From assembly GCF_052162025.1 (NCBI RefSeq), contig NZ_CP197401.1:1116001-1180000 (forward strand): a stretch of 64,000 bases of DNA, read 5' to 3'. Source of the stretch: Methylobacter sp015476545 (GTDB taxonomy: Bacteria > Pseudomonadota > Gammaproteobacteria > Methylococcales > Methylomonadaceae). The position numbers were made by a program, and so were the translations under genes. Each line of letters starts with the position of its first letter. The stretch's first letter is position 1. This document shows positions 25,711 through 34,012 of this stretch, piece by piece. Under the pieces are notes generated by a model. The model was not told where the DNA came from, searched no databases, and saw nothing but the letters and a program-made list of their open reading frames with translations.

Positions 25711-26076
25711 ATGGATAAAGACAAGATTACGGTTTATTACGACGGCGCTTGTCCTAAGTGCATTCGCGACAGGCAGCATTATGAAAAATTCGCAGGCAAG
25801 GCGGGAGAGCAGGTCTGCTGGTTTGACATCACAGGACAGGAGAATCGGCTTCGCGAGCTGGGCATCGATCCCGGCAAGGCTTTGACGGAGTTGCATGTCA
25901 GCGATGAGCAGGGGCGGGTCGTGTCGGAACTGGACGCCTATATTCTGCTGATGAAGCGAGTGCCGGTACTGAAACCCATAGCTTGGCTGATCGGCTTGCC
26001 GTTGATTCGGCCGTTGCTGGCCAGGATTTATCATCGCCAGGTGAGCCGGCGGTTGAGGAAAAGAGGAGTGCTATGA
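25711..26076 (+). CDS. DCC-family thiol-disulfide oxidoreductase
   Basis: The 121-residue protein starts MDKDKITVYYDGACPKCIRD, with the DxxCxxC motif at residues about 11-17 that names the DCC (DUF393) family of thioredoxin-fold proteins. A basic C-terminal part (YHRQVSRRLRKRGVL) follows a conserved hydrophobic helix. Members are thought to reduce or isomerise disulfides, but physiological partners are mostly unknown. I chose ATG 25711 over GTG 25645 because the upstream residues are not part of the family and GGGGTGG stands just before the ATG. Confidence 0.82.
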   Translation: MDKDKITVYYDGACPKCIRDRQHYEKFAGKAGEQVCWFDITGQENRLRELGIDPGKALTELHVSDEQGRVVSELDAYILLMKRVPVLKPIAWLIGLPLIRPLLARIYHRQVSRRLRKRGVL

Positions 26077-26422
26077 GAGGGGAGTAATTTTGCTTTGCCT
26101 CAAGCAGGACGGGGTTTGCAACCCCGTCTTAATGTTTTTGCAATGTCTGAGCTTAGAATCTCCACTTAACCCATGCTGAATTTTTTGGACGGGCAACAAG
26201 CCCCGTCCAGCACGGGAACCCGATTAAATCAAACCGTCGCGTCAGCGACACTTTAATTAAACCAGCTCTTCACTTTTAATAATACGGTAGGGTGGGTTGG
26301 AGCTTTAGCGGAAGCCCGGCGTGGGCGACTTCGAAATGCTGGGTTTATTAACCAGCCTACCGCTGTCAAAAGCTCCGGTGCTCGGTGCTGGAAACGGGAA
26401 AAAGTGCCAGTAATAAGATTAG
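26077..26422. repeat. Gene-free stretch filled with palindromic repeats
   Basis: The perfect hairpin GACGGGGTTTGCAACCCCGTC lies at 26108-26128 (followed by TTAATGTTTTTG, so it may also terminate the DCC gene). A second stem, GGACGGG with CCCCGTCC, lies at about 26187-26208. A block beginning GGTAGGGTGGGTT (about 26288) and ending with CAGCCTACC (about 26352-26360) forms a longer imperfect inverted repeat. These are different families from the GTAG/GCGAAT palindromes. No reading frame is supported here. Confidence 0.55.
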
Positions 26423-26926
26423 TCAGTAAAGCTTGCCAAACAAATCCACATGCGTCAGATAAAGCCTCATATCCAACTCATATTGATGATAGGCCGGCTC
26501 CATATACTCGCATAATTTATAAAAGGCTTTGTTATGCTCTTTTTCCTTTAAATGCGCCAGTTCGTGCACGACAATCATGCGCAGAAATTCAATCGGCACC
26601 TGCTTGAAGACCGATCCTATGCGGATTTCGTTTTTCGCTTTCAGTTTGCCGCCCTGTACGCGGGAGATATAGGTATGAAGGCCCAGGGCATGGTGCAGGA
26701 CGTTGATTTTATCGTCATAAATGATTTTGCTGAGTGGCTGAGATTGGCGGAGTCTTTCATTCTTCAGATCGACGACATAGCCGTAAAGCGCCTTATCCGT
26801 TCTGATGTCGTGAGCCACAGGATATTTTTTTAGCAACAGTTCACCCAGCTTGCCGGCATGAATCAGATGCAGTGCCTGGTCAGTGATTTTTTCGGAATAG
26901 CCGGCCAGATATTTTAATTCTTGCAT
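26423..26926 (-). CDS. YgjP-like metal-dependent hydrolase (DUF45)
   Basis: The 167-residue protein contains VVHELAHLKEKEHNKAFYKL, an HExxH zinc motif with a third His six residues on, as in the YgjP/WLM family of putative zinc metallopeptidases. The YGYVVDLKNERLRQS and IGSVFKQVPIEFLRM stretches are also family-like. E. coli YgjP is about the same length. It is cytoplasmic and its substrate is unknown. The gene stands alone, divergent from the glutaredoxin fusion gene. Confidence 0.78.
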   Translation of the reverse strand: MQELKYLAGYSEKITDQALHLIHAGKLGELLLKKYPVAHDIRTDKALYGYVVDLKNERLRQSQPLSKIIYDDKINVLHHALGLHTYISRVQGGKLKAKNEIRIGSVFKQVPIEFLRMIVVHELAHLKEKEHNKAFYKLCEYMEPAYHQYELDMRLYLTHVDLFGKLY

Positions 26927-27054
26927 GGTTTACCTTGATTACGAGATATTGCCGATCTGCATGACGGCCTGCTTACGTTATGATAGCGGCGATAGCGATG
27001 TCAATAAGCCCCGTCAGGGAGCAGTTTGGGTAGTCAGAAGAAAATGAGGATGCG

Positions 27055-28302
27055 ATGGCGAGAAAACGAGTGAAGATGATAGGTTGGGATTTTTTCTTGG
27101 CGATGCTGTTCTGGATGTCGATTCTGGGGGGAGTGGCGCCAGCCGATGCGCAGGACGCTGCATTATTGCCGGCCGCTGTTCAAGATGCGGCTCGCCAGGC
27201 GCCTGCCGATATTGAAGCTTTCGTGCGCGAGGGTTGCCCACATTGCGAGAAGGCTGAAGAATTCCTGAAAGCATTGGCGCTTGAGCAGCCGTGGCTGCGC
27301 ATCGTTGTGCGCGATACCCAGCGCGATCCTGAAGCCCTTGAACGCCTGAAGCAGATAGCCGAAGCAACAGGCGCCAACGTGAGTGTGCCGACTTTTTATG
27401 TGCACGGCCAGACCATCGTCGGTTACACCGACCCGTCTACTACGGGAAAGCTGATCCGCAATGCACTGACTCAAGCCCCGCCGGAGCAGAAAATATCGCC
27501 AGAGGCGGCAGAGAGCTGTGAAGCGGAAGCAGCACTGTCCTGCGGACCGGAAAGTGTTTCGCCACCGCCTGAGCCGGAGTTTACGTTTCTGGGACAACGC
27601 ATTACCTTGAAGCAGTTTGGTTTGCCGCTTTTCACCCTTGCGATGGGGCTAATGGACGGATTCAATCCCTGCTCCATGTGGGTTTTGATCCTGATGATTT
27701 CGTTGCTGGCGCCCATGCAGGACCGCATGCGCATGTTTGCGGTCGCCGGCGCCTTCATTGCCGTAGAAGGCATTGCCTATTTCGTCTTCATGGCCGCCTG
27801 GCTCAACCTTTTCCTGATCATAGGCCTTTCGCGCCTGTCGCAGATCATCATCGCCGGCATCGCCATACTGGCCGGCGCGATTAACCTGAAGGATTTCTGG
27901 GCTTACGGCTGGGGCGTTTCGCTGTCAATCCCCGAGTCGGCCAAGCCCGGCATTTACGCCAGAATCCGCGCTATCCTGCAAGCCGAAAGTCTGCGCGGCG
28001 CCATGATCGGCGCCGTGGTGTTGGCCCTCCTGGTACAGATCGTCGAATTTCTGTGCACTTCAGGCTTTCCGGCGCTTTATACCCGCATACTGACAATGCA
28101 GCAATTGGACGGAGCAAGCTATTATGGCTATCTGCTGCTTTACAATCTTGCTTATATGCTTGATGACGCTGTCGTGCTGGGCATTGGCATTATCACGCTC
28201 AGCCAGCGGCGATTGCAGGAAAAGGAAGGACGCTGGCTGAAACTGATCAGCGGATTGGTCATGGTGGGATTGGGTTTGTATCTGCTGATTTCATTGCCTT
28301 GA
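27055..28302 (+). CDS. Glutaredoxin-like domain fused to a DsbD/CcdA-like membrane domain
   Basis: A signal-like N-terminus (FFLAMLFWMSILGGVAPADA) leads to a periplasmic thioredoxin-fold domain with the active site EGCPHCEKAEEFL (about residues 58-70) and the cis-Pro motif VSVPTFYVHGQ. About six membrane helices start near residue 190, with Cys in GFNPCSMW and EFLCTSGFPA, spaced like the membrane cysteines of DsbD/CcdA electron carriers. A likely role is to pass electrons from the cytoplasm to a periplasmic glutaredoxin-type domain on the same chain. The CPHC site is closer to oxidoreductases of the DsbA/DsbC type than to CPYC glutaredoxins. The true target is not known. Confidence 0.8.
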   Translation: MARKRVKMIGWDFFLAMLFWMSILGGVAPADAQDAALLPAAVQDAARQAPADIEAFVREGCPHCEKAEEFLKALALEQPWLRIVVRDTQRDPEALERLKQIAEATGANVSVPTFYVHGQTIVGYTDPSTTGKLIRNALTQAPPEQKISPEAAESCEAEAALSCGPESVSPPPEPEFTFLGQRITLKQFGLPLFTLAMGLMDGFNPCSMWVLILMISLLAPMQDRMRMFAVAGAFIAVEGIAYFVFMAAWLNLFLIIGLSRLSQIIIAGIAILAGAINLKDFWAYGWGVSLSIPESAKPGIYARIRAILQAESLRGAMIGAVVLALLVQIVEFLCTSGFPALYTRILTMQQLDGASYYGYLLLYNLAYMLDDAVVLGIGIITLSQRRLQEKEGRWLKLISGLVMVGLGLYLLISLP

Positions 28303-28734
28303 GGCTCTTGGATTCGGCCTGGCGGGGGCCTTCGCGCAGCGAGAGGGCTTCGTTACAGAAGTAGTTCTCTCTGCGCTGGACCGCCATAATCTCCGGCAAC
28401 TTCACGATTTGTTGTGGCTAGTAGTTGCTGAGCAGACGCTCTAGATGGAATCTTACTACTGGCAACGCGCGCTGGCTGGGGCGTCGACTCCGTTTGTTAT
28501 GATTTAGGCTCCGGCAGCGCTCGGGAAAATCTCGCCGTCACAAGCGCCGGGGCCACGACCGCTGCTAGTGGCGACCGCCAGCAAGTTAAGTTACCTCCGA
28601 CTATGCCGGAGGCGGAAGAAAACTGCTAGTGTCGAGGAAAGTCCCGAAGGGTATGGGTTAAGGCAGTCAAGCTATGAGAAAAGCGGAATCGTTTTAGCCG
28701 CCTGAGGGAAATGTCAACGATAAGCGCTTCAGGA
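28303..28734. pseudogene. Possible decayed coding remnant
   Basis: Right after the glutaredoxin-fusion stop, the + strand reads about 45 open codons with protein-like composition (GFVTEVVLSALDRHNLRQLH) to a TAG at about 28442. A +1 shifted frame then continues for about 60 codons (DGILLLATRAGWGVDSVCYD and on) to a stop at about 28628. Neither part has a start codon. Two consecutive GC-rich open frames in different phase suggest a frameshifted gene fragment. I do not recognise the family, and chance is possible. Confidence 0.22.
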
Positions 28735-28848
28735 GTATTCGTATCTGCCGTGCAGGTGCACATTGATTCGCACTGCATAGGTCGGTACACTGGTGCTTGT
28801 CCCGCCTCGAATAGCCTAAACGGCACAAGCGCATTCGGCCCTGCAACG
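28735..28848. repeat. Diverged copy of the 4072-4204 inverted-repeat element
   Basis: The stretch shares TATCTGCCGTG near its start, ATTCGCACTGCATAGG in the middle and CCCTGCAAC at its end with 4072-4204, in the same order, and is about 15-20 bases shorter. Its arms are no longer complementary over their full length, so this is the older or more decayed copy. The following gap up to 29083 holds the promoter region of the histidine kinase gene, with no gene seen. Confidence 0.6.
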
Positions 28849-29083
28849 GCGTAACATCAGTTATTGAACTTTCGGAGCCTTTAAGTGACGTACCAGTGAT
28901 TGTCTGCGAGAGGTAAAAGAGAAAACAATATGATCAAATATTATTCTGCCATGATTTTATCTTTATCGTTATGAATAATGGCATTTAGTGGGCCGCCGTT
29001 TCATGCAAATAAAGCAATGCCGCAATTTCGTGATGCATCAGATATTGGCGGCATCAATATAAAAAATTAAGGAGCTGTGAGAA

Positions 29084-31168
29084 GTGCAAGCGCTGATACA
29101 ATTTTTATTGGGTGCGGGAGAGTTTATGCCGCATGGTTTCTGTTTTCTCTGGAAGCCTCAGTTGTTGTGGCTGTTTGTTGTTTCCGACCTGATTATTTCG
29201 CTGGCGTATTTTTCCATTCCTCTTGCCTTGGGTTATTTTGTCCATAAGCGTCGGGATATCGAATACAAATGGGTTTTCGTGCTATTCAGCCTCTTTATTT
29301 TGGCCTGTGGAACGACTCATTTAATATCCCTTATCACTATCTGGAAGCCAATCTATGGATTGGAAGCAGGAACCAAGGCTGTTACTGCGCTCCTCTCCCT
29401 GGCGACTGCGGTCGTGTTATGGCCTCTCATCCCAAAAGCTGTCCTGATTCCGAACCGAAATCAGTTAATTAAAGCGAACCGGGAGCTGGAAGAAGAAATC
29501 CTTATCCATAAAAAAACTAAAAAAACATTAAAGCAATTAAATGAAGACCTGGACCGTCAAGTTGAGCTAAGAACCAAAGAACTGCTAAGCGCCAACCAGG
29601 CGCTCAAAGGCAGCGAACAACGTTTCAAGCGGGTAGTGAACATTATCCCTGCGGCGATTTTTACTGTCGAGCGAACCGATAATCCTAAAATTCCCTGTAA
29701 AGTTTCTTTTATCAGCGATTCAATTACTGCCATTTCAGGATTTGAGCCATCCAGATGGTGTACGGATGAAACTTTGTGGATGGATCATACTTGTCCTGAT
29801 GGGAAAAACACGCTGCTTGCCTTCATCAATGCACTTGAGCTTGACAATCTTGATATAACCGCCGAATCGGTGCACTGCCTGCCGCCCTGGCATAATCAAT
29901 GGCGGTTATGGCATCCGACCAAAGGAGAAATTTGGCTGGAAGGCAGCTCGATTCCGGAGGTTGAGGCCGACGGCAGTATTTTGTGGTATGGCTTTATTCA
30001 TGACATTACCGAACGCAAGCGCCCCGAGGAAGCACTGCGCGAGGCCGATCGCCGCAAGGACGAGTTTCTGGCGATGCTGGCCCATGAGCTGCGCAATCCG
30101 CTGGCGCCCATCCGTAATTCTGTGCAATTGTTAAAGGAACAGGATACGGCCGCCAATCCCATGCTGGAATGGTGCCGTAATGTCATCGACCGTCAAGCCA
30201 GCCATATGGCCCGCTTACTGGATGATCTGCTCGATGTGGCGCGCGCCATGCAGGGCAAGATCTCGCTGAAGACTGAGTATTTCAATCTGGCCGAGATCGT
30301 GGATAGCGCCATAGAAACCAGTAGCCCTCTGATTAAAGCGCGTGGACTGAAGCTGGTCATTTTGCATTCGGCAACGCCGCAATGGCTTAAAGGCGATCGC
30401 TTTCGTCTGGCTCAGGTGCTCTCGAATCTGCTCAATAATGCCGCCAAATATACCGATGAAGGCGGCCGAATTACGCTGAGCGTGAGCCAGGAAGACTCCA
30501 TGGCGCTGATCAAGGTCCGGGATACGGGCATTGGCATTGCGCCTGATATGCTGCCGCATATCTTCGATCTTTTCACGCAGGCTGACGGTTCGTTGTCCCG
30601 CTCTCAGGGCGGCTTAGGGATCGGGCTTACGCTGGTGCACAGACTGATCGAAATGCACGGAGGGAGTGTAAACGCGTCGAGCGCAGGCATCGGGCAGGGC
30701 AGTGAGTTTACGGTACGTCTGCCGTTGCTATCGAACGAATATAATGAAGTTGCTGAATCTGCGCCTTCAGGAGGTGCTATGCCGTTGTGTTCCAAGTTGC
30801 GTATTCTTGTGGTGGACGACTATCCTGATGCATTGGATAGTCTGTCGATGCTGCTCCAGGCGGAAGGGCATGAGGTCGATACGGCCAATAGCGGTGCGAA
30901 AGCGATTGAGCGCGCGCAAGCCTTCCGGCCGCAGGCAATATTGCTGGATATCGGTCTCCCCGATATGGACGGTTATGAAGTGGCGCAACGGTTGCGCGAA
31001 TTGCCGGAAACCCAGCTGGCCGTTCTGATTGCCTTGACCGGTTACGGGCAGCCCGAAGACCGCTCGCGCTCAAAGCGCGCGGGCTTCGATCATCATCTGC
31101 TGAAACCGGTTGACCCCGATATGCTGTCCTCCTTGCTGGCGTCTTTGACCAACGAAGCCGGCCAGTAA
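29084..31168 (+). CDS. Hybrid histidine kinase with ethylene-receptor-like sensor domain
   Basis: Residues 1-125 form three membrane helices that match the ethylene-binding domain of plant ETR1. SDLIISLAYFSIPLALGYF carries the Asp, Tyr, Ile and Pro of the binding pocket, and ACGTTHLISL carries Cys75 and His79 at the C-x3-H spacing that binds Cu(I) in ETR1. A coiled coil (about 125-175) and a PAS domain (about 180-315) follow. The kinase part has HELRNPLAPI with phospho-acceptor His334, then an ATPase domain with G1/G2 boxes. A C-terminal receiver has Asp622 in LLDIGLPDMDGYE. GTG 29084 is nine bases after AAGGAG. No output regulator gene is adjacent. Confidence 0.9.
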   Translation: MQALIQFLLGAGEFMPHGFCFLWKPQLLWLFVVSDLIISLAYFSIPLALGYFVHKRRDIEYKWVFVLFSLFILACGTTHLISLITIWKPIYGLEAGTKAVTALLSLATAVVLWPLIPKAVLIPNRNQLIKANRELEEEILIHKKTKKTLKQLNEDLDRQVELRTKELLSANQALKGSEQRFKRVVNIIPAAIFTVERTDNPKIPCKVSFISDSITAISGFEPSRWCTDETLWMDHTCPDGKNTLLAFINALELDNLDITAESVHCLPPWHNQWRLWHPTKGEIWLEGSSIPEVEADGSILWYGFIHDITERKRPEEALREADRRKDEFLAMLAHELRNPLAPIRNSVQLLKEQDTAANPMLEWCRNVIDRQASHMARLLDDLLDVARAMQGKISLKTEYFNLAEIVDSAIETSSPLIKARGLKLVILHSATPQWLKGDRFRLAQVLSNLLNNAAKYTDEGGRITLSVSQEDSMALIKVRDTGIGIAPDMLPHIFDLFTQADGSLSRSQGGLGIGLTLVHRLIEMHGGSVNASSAGIGQGSEFTVRLPLLSNEYNEVAESAPSGGAMPLCSKLRILVVDDYPDALDSLSMLLQAEGHEVDTANSGAKAIERAQAFRPQAILLDIGLPDMDGYEVAQRLRELPETQLAVLIALTGYGQPEDRSRSKRAGFDHHLLKPVDPDMLSSLLASLTNEAGQ

Positions 31169-31178
31169 ACGGACTTTC

Positions 31179-32306
31179 CTATGCCAGCAGATTAACGAGC
31201 ATGTTTTCATAGATTCGGGCCAGGACCTCCAGATCTTCCAGGCCGATATTTTCATTGACCTTGTGGATGCTTTCATTGAGCGGCCCGAGTTCGATTACCT
31301 GCGCGCCGGTTGGCGCGATAAATCGGCCATCGGACGTACCGCCGCCCGTGTCATCGAGCGTTTCAAAACCGGTAACGGCCTTGATGGCGGCATGGGCCGC
31401 ATCGATCAGCGCGCCTTTTTCGGTCAGAAACGGATTGCCCGATAAGCGCCATTGCAGTTCATACCGGAAGCCGTGTTTGTCCAGTATGGCTTGCGTGCGC
31501 CGTTTGATGGTTTCCTCGTCCAGTTCTGTGCAGAAACGCAGGTTGAACTGGATTTCCACGCTGCCGGGGATGATGTTTTCAGCGCCGGTGCCGCCATTGA
31601 TATTGGATACCTGTAGGCTGGTCGGTGGGAAGAATTTGTTGCCGCGATCCCAGACTTCTTCGGTCAATTCTTTCAACGCAGGCGCAAAAGTGTGAATGGG
31701 ATTTTCAGCCAGTTCGGGGTAGGCGACATGGCCTTGTATGCCGAGAACAGTCAGTCTGGCGCATAAAGAGCCGCGGCGGCCGACACGGATGACATCGCCG
31801 ATCTTCTTGTCGCTGGACGGTTCGCCGACCAGGCACCAGTCGATTTTCTCGTTGCGTTTTTCCAGGACTTCGACGACTTTGACGACGCCATTGGTGGCGA
31901 TGCCTTCTTCGTCGCTGGTCAGCAGGATGGCGATAGAGCCTTTATGTTCAGGATGTTGGGCGATAAAGCGCTCAACGGCGGTGATAAAACAGGCGATGCC
32001 GCCTTTCATGTCGGCGGCGCCGCGGCCGTAGAGCTTGCCGTCGCGGATGGTCGGTTCAAACGGTGGCGAAACCCAGGCTGCCAATGGCCCTGGCGGCACG
32101 ACATCGGTGTGTCCCAGGAAGACGAATAACGGTTTCGCGTCGCCGCGTCTGAGCCAGATGTTTTGCGTATCCTCAAAATCCAGCCGTTCTTCTTTGAAGC
32201 CCAGCTTGTTCAGGCGCGCGGCCAGCAGGTCCTGGCAGCCGGCATCCTTGGGTGTTACCGAGTCGCGTTTGATGAGGTCTTTAAGCAGTTCTAGTGTATC
32301 GCTCAT
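31179..32306 (-). CDS. dapE: Succinyl-diaminopimelate desuccinylase DapE
   Basis: The 375-residue protein has the M20 metal motifs FLGHTDVVPPG, RGAADMKGG and LTSDEEG, and a C-terminal GGGTSDGRFIAPTGAQVIELGP typical of DapE. The enzyme removes succinate from N-succinyl-LL-diaminopimelate with two Zn ions, giving LL-diaminopimelate for lysine and peptidoglycan. It is the last gene of the minus-strand group dapC-dapD-(small ORF)-yffB-dapE, an order known in gammaproteobacteria. It ends ten bases from the stop of the convergent kinase gene, with no obvious terminator between them. Confidence 0.95.
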   Translation of the reverse strand: MSDTLELLKDLIKRDSVTPKDAGCQDLLAARLNKLGFKEERLDFEDTQNIWLRRGDAKPLFVFLGHTDVVPPGPLAAWVSPPFEPTIRDGKLYGRGAADMKGGIACFITAVERFIAQHPEHKGSIAILLTSDEEGIATNGVVKVVEVLEKRNEKIDWCLVGEPSSDKKIGDVIRVGRRGSLCARLTVLGIQGHVAYPELAENPIHTFAPALKELTEEVWDRGNKFFPPTSLQVSNINGGTGAENIIPGSVEIQFNLRFCTELDEETIKRRTQAILDKHGFRYELQWRLSGNPFLTEKGALIDAAHAAIKAVTGFETLDDTGGGTSDGRFIAPTGAQVIELGPLNESIHKVNENIGLEDLEVLARIYENMLVNLLA

Positions 32307-32366
32307 GTTGATTTTGAGTTATTAAGGTTTAGCGTCGGAGAGAGCTGAATAAGCGTCGGTTTTCGT

Positions 32367-32828
32367 CTAGTCTGTTCCCGGCAGGCTTGCGGCATACCCG
32401 CCATCCTTGGCGTCCGCCGCACCTGTTCCCGACAGGTTTGCGGCATACCTACCATCCCTGGCGTTCGCCGCGCCTGTTCCCGACAGGCTTGCGGCATACC
32501 CACCATCCCTGGCGGTAAAACCTACGAGGATCTGAGCGCCGGTATCCAGAACCGGGCGTTTGATCAACGTGGGCATTTCCAGCATCAGTTTCAGGGCTTT
32601 GTCCTGAGTCAGATCGGCTTGCTGTTCGGCGCTGAGCTGGCGCCAGCTGGTGCTGCTGCGGTTCAGCAGTTTGTTCCAGTCGACATGGGCGGCAAAATGC
32701 ACGAGCTGCTCGGAAGTGAGCCCATCGGTCCTGAAATCATGGAACCGGTAGGTTATGTTGTTTTCGTCCAGCCATTTGCGGGCTTTTTTGACGGTATCGC
32801 AGTTTTTTATGCCGTAGAGTACGTACAT
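32367..32828 (-). CDS. yffB: YffB/ArsC-family protein with repeat-derived C-terminal tail
   Basis: Residues 1-110 are a standard ArsC/Spx-type thioredoxin fold of the YffB family (YGIKNCDTVKKARKWL with the conserved Cys10, later IKRPVLDTGAQILVGF). Family members end a few residues after LVGF, at about 115. Here the last ~45 residues are a tandem repeat of 17 residues: ARDGGYAASLSGTGAAN, ARDGRYAANLSGTGAAD, then a partial copy. It is encoded by a 51-bp DNA repeat. The natural C-terminus thus seems to have been replaced by a dispersed repeat that happens to stay open. The gene lies between dapD and dapE, as in other gammaproteobacteria, but a role in lysine synthesis is unproven. Confidence 0.85.
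   Translation of the reverse strand: MYVLYGIKNCDTVKKARKWLDENNITYRFHDFRTDGLTSEQLVHFAAHVDWNKLLNRSSTSWRQLSAEQQADLTQDKALKLMLEMPTLIKRPVLDTGAQILVGFTARDGGYAASLSGTGAANARDGRYAANLSGTGAADAKDGGYAASLPGTD
32372..32514 (-). repeat. 51-bp direct tandem repeat, 2.8 copies, in the 3' end of yffB
   Basis: Units start at 32372, 32423 and 32474 with CTGTTCCC and differ from each other by only a few bases. The last copy is cut at about 41 bases. The period of 51 is a multiple of three, so the reading frame of yffB is kept. The unit contains the palindrome-like core CTTGCGGCATACC and looks like a dispersed extragenic repeat rather than native coding DNA. Confidence 0.85.
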
Positions 32829-32835
32829 GGCGGGA

Positions 32836-33078
32836 TTACAGTTGGCTAGTCAGTAATTCGTCGATGCTGGGCAGTTCTTTGTCGGCCTTGCAGCGGGATT
32901 TATACAGGTCGACAAATTCCATAAACGCCTGCTCAAGGTCGGACAGTATGTCTTCTTCGTTTGCACGCTCATCAGCGGGGACATCGGGGGATGCCAGGTA
33001 TTCTTTCTGCAGCGCTATTTCGCTGTTGAGTGCAAGCGTGGCATAAATGATGGCATTATTGGATAAATTTTTGCTCAT
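32836..33078 (-). CDS. Small conserved-looking hypothetical protein, 80 aa
   Basis: The product is an acidic, all-helical soluble protein (ADERANEEDILSDLEQAFMEF), with an N-terminal segment MSKNLSNNAIIYATLALNSE. AGGA stands about eight bases before the minus-strand ATG. The gene begins 45 bases downstream of the dapD terminator and ends eight bases before yffB, so it probably starts the yffB-dapE transcript. I do not recognise a family or function. Confidence 0.68.
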   Translation of the reverse strand: MSKNLSNNAIIYATLALNSEIALQKEYLASPDVPADERANEEDILSDLEQAFMEFVDLYKSRCKADKELPSIDELLTSQL

Positions 33079-33123
33079 GGCTGTATGTCCTGCGATCGGA
33101 AAAGCATAGTCTGATAAAAAAAT

Positions 33124-33147
33124 AGGGGCGATACAAGTATCGCCCCT
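33124..33147 (-). terminator. Intrinsic terminator after dapD
   Basis: AGGGGCGATAC and GTATCGCCCCT form an 11-bp perfect stem with a two-base loop. On the minus strand ATTTTTTTATC follows. This ends the M48-dapC-dapD transcript and separates it from the downstream yffB-dapE genes. Confidence 0.88.
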
Positions 33148-33185
33148 AGGTTTATTTTTATTGTTTAGTTCGTTGTTATTGGTAT

Positions 33186-34004
33186 TTAGTCGCGTAACAA
33201 CTCATTGATGCCTGTCTTGCTGCGGGTTTTTTCATCGACCTGTTTGATGATTACTGCACAGTATAAGCTGTATTTGCCGTCTGCGGAAGGCAGGTTGCCT
33301 GACACGACAACTGAACCGGCCGGGATGCGGCCATAGGTGATTTCGCCGGTCATGCGATTGAAGATTTTCGTGCTCTGGCCGATATACACGCCCATGGAAA
33401 TCACGCAGCCGTCTTCAACGATAACGCCTTCGACGATTTCGGAACGCGCGCCGATAAAGCAGTTGTCGCCGATAATGGTCGGGTTGGCTTGCAAAGGCTC
33501 CAGCACGCCGCCGATGCCGACGCCGCCGGACAGATGCACGTTCTTGCCGATTTGGGCGCAAGAACCGACCGTCACCCAGGTATCGACCATGGTGCCGCTG
33601 TCGACATAAGCGCCGATGTTGACGTAAGACGGCATCAGGATGGCGCCCGGCGCGATGTAAGAGCCATGGCGGGCTACGGCGTTCGGCACGACGCGGATGC
33701 CGGCTTTGGCGAAATCATCCGGCGTATAAGAGGCGAATTTGCTTTCCACTTTATCGTAGTAACGGGTATTGCCGCCTTCCATGATGCGGTTTTCGTTAAT
33801 GCGGAAAGACAGCAATACCGCCTTTTTCAACCATTGGTTGACAACCCAGTCGCCGTTGACTTTTTCTGCCACTCTAAGCGTGCCGCTGTCGAGCAGGTTG
33901 ATGGTTTCTTCAACAGCATCGCGAATTTCGGCAGATACAGTGGCTGGCGTGATTTCCGCGCGTTGTTCAAAGGCGTCATTAATGATCTTTTCAAGTTGTG
34001 ACAT
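33186..34004 (-). CDS. dapD: Tetrahydrodipicolinate N-succinyltransferase DapD
   Basis: The 272-residue protein has the left-handed beta-helix of hexapeptide transferases (VARHGSYIAPGAILMPSYVN, IGAYVDSGTMVDTWVTVGS, GVIVEDGCVISMGVYIGQST) after an N-terminal helical domain. It transfers succinyl from succinyl-CoA to tetrahydrodipicolinate, the step that commits to the succinylase branch. Active as a trimer in the cytoplasm. It starts eight bases after the dapC stop, so the two are co-transcribed, and it is followed by a strong terminator. Confidence 0.95.
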   Translation of the reverse strand: MSQLEKIINDAFEQRAEITPATVSAEIRDAVEETINLLDSGTLRVAEKVNGDWVVNQWLKKAVLLSFRINENRIMEGGNTRYYDKVESKFASYTPDDFAKAGIRVVPNAVARHGSYIAPGAILMPSYVNIGAYVDSGTMVDTWVTVGSCAQIGKNVHLSGGVGIGGVLEPLQANPTIIGDNCFIGARSEIVEGVIVEDGCVISMGVYIGQSTKIFNRMTGEITYGRIPAGSVVVSGNLPSADGKYSLYCAVIIKQVDEKTRSKTGINELLRD

Positions 34005-34012
34005 GTTTTTCT

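Noticed and set aside
28590..28650. GAGGAAAGTCC-like motif similar to the conserved RNase P RNA box
   Set aside because: The surrounding sequence lacks the other conserved RNase P regions, and the expected ~350-nt fold is not visible.
28626..28826. 66-codon minus-strand frame
   Set aside because: It lies over the diverged repeat copy and has no ribosome-binding site or family resemblance.
32303..32506. 67-codon minus-strand frame full of MVGMPQACREQ repeats
   Set aside because: It is the shadow of the 51-bp repeat in another frame of yffB.
32372..32514. Tandem repeat considered as a CRISPR array
   Set aside because: The 51-bp units are directly joined with no unique spacers, and they lie inside a coding frame.
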